64,000 nucleotides of DNA from Isoetes taiwanensis (lineage: Eukaryota > Streptophyta > Lycopodiopsida > Isoetales > Isoetaceae), in contig JAJEKV010000132.1 in assembly GCA_021234155.1 (NCBI GenBank), positions 1,841,716-1,905,715 on the forward strand, written 5' to 3'. Numbering within the stretch: the stretch's first letter is position 1; every line of letters starts with the position of its first letter. The notes beneath the pieces were generated by a model. The model ran no database searches. It had not been told where the DNA came from and was given only the letters and a program-made list of their open reading frames with translations. The position numbers and the translations under genes were made by a program. This document shows positions 59,400-64,000 of this stretch, piece by piece.

Positions 59400-59815
59400 C
59401 TAGATCCCCTTGTGGCCTTCCCTTATATTCCTTAAGATTCTAGAAATATTCCCTTACATTCTTATGATTTTACAAAGATGCTCCAAAATTCCATCAAGAT
59501 TACTCTAAATACTCAAAGAGTTTAGCAAGATTCTCTTTGATTCTACTCCCAAAGATTCTTGTGAGATTCCCTAATATTCTCTTGAGATTTCTTTAGATTC
59601 CCTAAGATCCTATGGAGATTCCTCTAGATTCTCTAAAATAGCATCATGATTCCTCTAGAGTTTCTAAGTTTTTATGAAGAATCCTTTAGATTCCCTAAGA
59701 TTCTCTTGGGATTCCTCTTGATTCTCTAACATCCTCTGAAGATTCTCTAGATTGTTATAAAGTACCATAGATTTTGTAAAATTTTAAGATTCCAAGAAGA
59801 TTCCTAGAATTTTAC
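59400..59815. repeat. AGATTC satellite, block 2
   Basis: AGATTC, AAGATTC and CTTTAGATTCCCTAAG-type motifs repeat irregularly across the first composite unit. No coding capacity. Confidence 0.75.
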
Positions 59816-60439
59816 CACATTGGCTCTAATTGCAATGGAACGACGCCAAAGCACCGCTCATTGGAAAGCTCTCAATGAGAGGAATTTAATGGCGTGGGTC
59901 CCAACTTTATCTGACCCCTCTACTGTAAGTTACGTGCCTTTGAAGGCGATATAAGAAAAAGAAGTTTCCTAGAATGTCCATTCATAAATGCTTTGCCACC
60001 TCAACACCTTTTTATTAAAGAGAGTGCCACCTCACCTCCTTTAAAATAAAAAATTGTAATTTGATATAAGAAATTTAATGGCTAGGATTTATCCTTGCCT
60101 TTTAATCTAATGGCTAAGATCTGCTACACCAAATCCACTTTAAGGAACCTTCCTTGCATCTTCCTCACAAAAATCAAGGACTAGGGTTTCTCCTTCCTTT
60201 TGATCTAATGGTCAGGGATGTGGTGCATGCCCCATGCATGCCCCCATCAAAATCCAAAGGGCTTGGATCGCCACCTCACCAACTTTTTTATTCAAGGGCC
60301 AAGATCAGAGATTTATATGTAATATGTTATTTTGTAACCACCCCATGAGTTTCTATATATACAAGTCTTTGTATTATGTAGGGCTGTCTGAGTTAGGGGT
60401 TGTACAAATCCAACTAGAAGCCAAATACGGAGATATAGC

Positions 60440-61310
60440 TCTTAGATTCTCTTTATATATATCCTTAGATTCTCAAGAATCTATATAAGTTCCATAGATT
60501 CTCTTAGATTTCCATAGATTCTCTTAAGATTCCTAACATTCCCTAGATTTCCAAAGATTATCCCATGATTCCTCTAGGTTCCCCAAGATTCTATAAAGAT
60601 TCTCCTAGATTCCAAGATTCTATGAAGATTCTCTTAGATTCTCTAAGATTCCATTGAGATTCACTTAGATTCTCAAAAATTTTAGGAAGATTCCCCTAGA
60701 TTCCCGGAGAAATCTTAAAGATTCTCTAGATTCTTAAAGTTCTACAAAGATTCTTCTAGATTCTTAAGATTCTATGGAGATTCCCCTAGATTTTACTAAG
60801 ATTCCCTAGATTCTCCAAGATTCCATTTAGATTTCCATAGATTCTTAAATATTTTTATGAAGATTCCTTTAGATTCTTCTAGATTCTCTAAAAAATTCCC
60901 TAGATTCCAAAAGAATACCTCAAGATTCCTCTACATTGTCCAAGATTCTATGAAGATTCTCCTAGATTCTTCTAGATTATCTAAATTCTCAAAGATTTTA
61001 GGAATATTTCCCTAAATTCCCAAAGGATCACTTGAGATTCATATAGATTCTCTTGAGATTCCTCTAGCTCCCCTAGATTCTTTGAAGATTCCCTAGACTC
61101 CCCGGGATTCCTTCAAGATTCCTCTAGGTCCATAAAGTTTTTTATCAAGATTCCTTAGATTCCCCTTACATTCTCAAAGTTGCTCTCTTGATTCCCATAG
61201 ATTCTCTAAGATTCTCATGATATTCCTCTGGATTCTCTAAGATTCTATGAAGATTCTCCTAGATTCCCTCAACTTACTATAGATTCCTTGAAACGCGAAG
61301 ATTCTAAGAA
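60440..61310. repeat. AGATTC satellite, block 3 (longest)
   Basis: Dense array of AAGATTCTATGAAGATTC, TCCCCTAGATTCTC and relatives, with recurrences near 31 bp in the best-ordered parts (60580-60800, 61200-61270). Bases are skewed to T and A with regular GATTC/GATTCC. Block 3 is about twice as long as block 2 in the sister unit. Confidence 0.8.
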
Positions 61311-61485
61311 GATTCGTAGAATTCGATCACATTGTCTCCAACTGCGATAAAATAGTGCCAAAACACCACTCATTGGAAAGCTGTCAACGAGAGGAATCCC
61401 GGCATAGGTCCCACCTTCATCCAGAACTCTCTACGCCAAGCTACGTGCATTTGAAGTCGATTAAATAGAAGAAGAAGAAGAAGAG

Positions 61486-61686
61486 ATTTTGGCGATCACG
61501 CCACAAAGGCGACATCCCATCGGACATGTGACACTTTACAACACACCCGGATGGGTCCCGCCCCCACCACTTTACATTGCCGGAAGTGGGTCCTTCCCCC
61601 ACCAACTTTACATTGCATGGCCACTTTCAACGAGGCGTTGAACCCGTGACCTTGGATATGGCGGTTTAGCGTCTTTACCACGGGGA
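61486..61686 (-). mobile_element. tRNA-derived SINE, about 200 bp
   Basis: On the minus strand the head reads GTGGTAAAGACGC (box A type, at 61669-61681), then GGTCACGGGTTCAA (box B type, at 61637-61650), spaced as in a tRNA promoter. The tail, at the left, runs into GAAGAAGAAGAAGAAG (61469-61484). The sister unit at about 59955-59970 reads AAGAAAAAGAAGTTTCCTAG without the insert, an empty site. A GAAG-type duplication is plausible. No cloverleaf tRNA is intact. Confidence 0.8.
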
Positions 61687-62063
61687 AGCTTCCTAGAAAT
61701 CATAAATACTTTTGCCACCTCACTACTTTCTTTATTAACCCAGGATGCCACCTCACCTCCTTTAAAAAACTAATCTAATAATTAAAAAAAGTTAATGGCT
61801 ATGATTTATGCTCACCTTTTATCTAACGGTTGAGATCGCTGCATCAATTCACTTTTTGCACCTAAGGGCCAAGATTTTGTCCTCCCTTCGATCCAACGGT
61901 CCGGGGATGTGGAGCATGCCCCATGCATGCTCCCATGGATATCCAATGGCTATAAGTGTGCCACCTCACCATATTTCAAACGAATGGTCAAGATCAATTT
62001 GAATATATCAACAATCTATTCCATGGGGGCATCCAAAGTAATTTTATAAATATAATGATAATG

Positions 62064-62099
62064 ATATTATGATGATATGATATGATATGATATGATAGT
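62064..62099. repeat. ATGAT microsatellite
   Basis: GATGATATGATATGATATGA continues to 62099 as a short pentamer tract with a few imperfect units before it. Confidence 0.85.
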
Positions 62100-64000
62100 A
62101 AATTCCACGGACTAGAAAAAGACCGTTTTATTTACATTGCTTTTCTTGCATTGCAAAGAAATCATTTAGCATTGAAAATGCTCTATGTAAATGTTATATT
62201 AGTATATTACTTTCAAAATAAATTACCAATTAGTCGGGCAATTTTGGCCAAAAGCCACACCCTTGAGGTTTTGGGATCCGAGCAATATGGTAATCATAGG
62301 ACTTAGAATCATAAATTTGGGATTAAGCAAACTATGTTAGTGAAGGTGCTTTAGGTGAATTAGAATAATATAGACCGAGGTGGACAAAGGATTTTGGCAT
62401 GCTTTCTCCAATCATCCAAGATCTCGCGTTTTACGCGTGTTTGAATCCACAACTTGGCCATAATACTTTATGTCCCTCTAGGATCTAATGCGAGGAAGGC
62501 GTCAGCGGGGATATAATTCCTAAACTCTTGAAGGCATTGATGTTGGCGAGATAAAAAAACAAAACTCGCAATACATGAAACTTCTTCTTTGAAAGAAATA
62601 TGATGCTAATTCAATTTGGAGACTTCCTTACGACATTTCGACTAAAATGCCTCGCAATTTTACCTTCATCTTTCAATGCCCGACCTTTATAGGATTGCTA
62701 TGCTCCCTCACGAATGCAAATCAAACAACTTGTCGTCGAATTGATCCTTTCAAATGGGACTGCACTATCAAATTTGACGCTAGATCTCAATAAGGCTAAA
62801 TCGACCCACATACAAAGGCTAAATCGACCCACATACAAACATACTAGAGGTATTGTCTTGATCCTAGTCTCGCAATTCAAGATTAAAAGCACATCTCCAT
62901 GTATGCCATTTTTTGGACGTAGAAGGATTCGGTTCGAAAAATATTTGTGAAGAAATTAGCTTATTATTCAAATCAATTCAAATTTCATCAATTTATTGGC
63001 TCGATTCCCATACTTTGTGGCGGACATTGTTCATAACAAGCAACAAATGGATCATCGACTCACCATGGGGTCAAAAAATATGAACTTATCAATTGATTAT
63101 GTTAAAACCCATTTTCGATGCACATTGCCTATGTCCATTTATGTGATCCGATTGGCCTTTAGGAATCACGATTGCCAAAGATCGAACAACTCTACAATTT
63201 GATCCTCTAGTTATGTGTGAAGATAGATCAAATAAACCATCCATTGTTTTCACACAATTGGATCTCTAGAAACCACTTGCCTCTTGAACTAACCTTCTAG
63301 AACATCCTTGGGATGGAAGATGTTTTAGTCCTAAGATTGAGCCCTTTGTTTCATTGGGTAAGCCAAATTTTGTGGAGACCAATCCTGTTGATTTGCTGCC
63401 CACGAGGGTAATTTTAGTAGAAAATGGTGGCTTATGATCATGATAGCCAACTTGGTAGGGAAGCTGGCGGATCCATATAAAAATATCTGAGTTCTTACCA
63501 ATATGAAATTCAAAAGAACAATTGAGGCTCACGTAGTATCAAAGTTTTGAGTCAAGGAGTAGTGATTAAAAGGAGCCTTTTTTTTAACAAAGTCGACTAC
63601 AATCAAAACCTTTGATCAATCCATATACACCATCTAGTAGGTTCAATTTGTCAAGGTTTTAAGTGTTAAAGGTCAAAAGAAATCCAAGTTTCTAAATGGA
63701 GTAAACTTAGAGCGACTCTATACAATATTTTAAGCCAACAAGTCAAAACATATGGCTCCTCCTATCAGGAGACATGTATAATCCACGTGTTCCACAAACC
63801 CGGACATTAGATGAAAAAGATGGCATTAAATTGAGCCATCTACCTAATCCATGATGAAGATTTAGCAAATGATATATTTCAAGTGAGGAGGGGCTCACAC
63901 GTACTATCAAAATCGGGTTTTAATCTTGCGGGGATGATGTAGAGGGCCCGGATCAAGTGCTCATATGACATTAGTCGCGAAGGAAAAAGTAGGTAATTTA
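62100..64000. other. No recognised gene to the window end
   Basis: Only short frames on both strands. A 23-bp tandem duplication with AAGGCTAAATCGACCCACAT lies at 62792-62837. The DNA could be a decayed element, but no ends or domains are visible. Confidence 0.4.

Larger units (their letters stand above)
59331..62030. repeat. Two tandem copies of a composite satellite-plus-unique unit
   Basis: Each unit has a start with ACAAGTGTTTGTAATATG (59331; ACAAGTCTTTGTATTATG at about 60360), then AGATTC satellite, then a unique part. The unique part has CACTCATTGGAAAGCT, CTAGAA, CACCTCACCTCCTTTAAA and GCATGCCCCATGCATGC landmarks (from about 59850 and from 61365). The second satellite is longer by about 480 bp, and the second unique part holds a SINE. 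The Helitron at 55664-59316 interrupts the left end of the first unit. Confidence 0.75.

Noticed and set aside
1-64000. CRISPR arrays, bacterial operons or organelle insertions
   Set aside because: No regular direct-repeat and spacer array, no ribosome-binding-site-led gene clusters and no plastid or mitochondrial gene sequence were seen; introns and transposons are of plant nuclear type.

Overview
This is land-plant nuclear DNA. The one intact gene is a nine-exon plant NADH-cytochrome b5 reductase with GT-AG introns. Remnants of a serine carboxypeptidase-like gene, a subtilase, a WDR5-type WD40 gene and a MADS-domain gene surround it. The transposons are of plant type: a chromodomain Ty3/gypsy element primed by initiator tRNA-Met, Helitrons, Tourist and hAT MITEs, a LINE and a tRNA-derived SINE. 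The species cannot be fixed. A repeat-rich, possibly non-flowering plant is my guess.

Layout. 0.5-7.5 kb is a gene island: intact CBR1, a broken two-membrane-helix family copy, a small hypothetical ORF, two fold-back elements and a decayed serine carboxypeptidase-like gene. 7.5-12.2 kb holds minisatellite, fold-back repeats, a tandem duplication and a decayed WDR5-like gene. 12.4-22.4 kb is old layered transposon DNA: two LTRs of one family in opposite orientation, a LINE on the minus strand, an ORF with a clear histone H3-type fold, an unidentified acidic ORF, a hAT-type MITE with 8-bp target duplication, and a gag remnant.

22434-46604 reads as one complete but heavily nested Ty3/gypsy chromovirus. 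Its 5' LTR is split by a Helitron, a 4-kb terminal-inverted-repeat element and a solo LTR of another family. Removing these gives about 1613 bp, against 1610 bp for the uninterrupted 3' LTR. PBS, PPT, pol with chromodomain and a near-perfect target duplication are all visible. Pol is full of stops although the LTRs remain similar, so the element probably moved in trans. A subtilase fragment lies antisense between pol and the 3' LTR.

46.6-53.1 kb is a second gene-like island with another copy of the two-helix family (one nonsense codon) and a MADS-domain gene with frameshifts. 53.4-62 kb is a degenerate AGATTC-type satellite with a Tourist MITE, a second Helitron of the first one's family, a tandemly duplicated composite unit and a SINE with an empty site in the sister unit. 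62-64 kb shows nothing recognisable.

The most unusual items are the histone H3-like ORF inside transposon DNA, the triple nested LTR whose insertion junctions can be read to the base, and the paired Helitrons with shared ends but different interiors.
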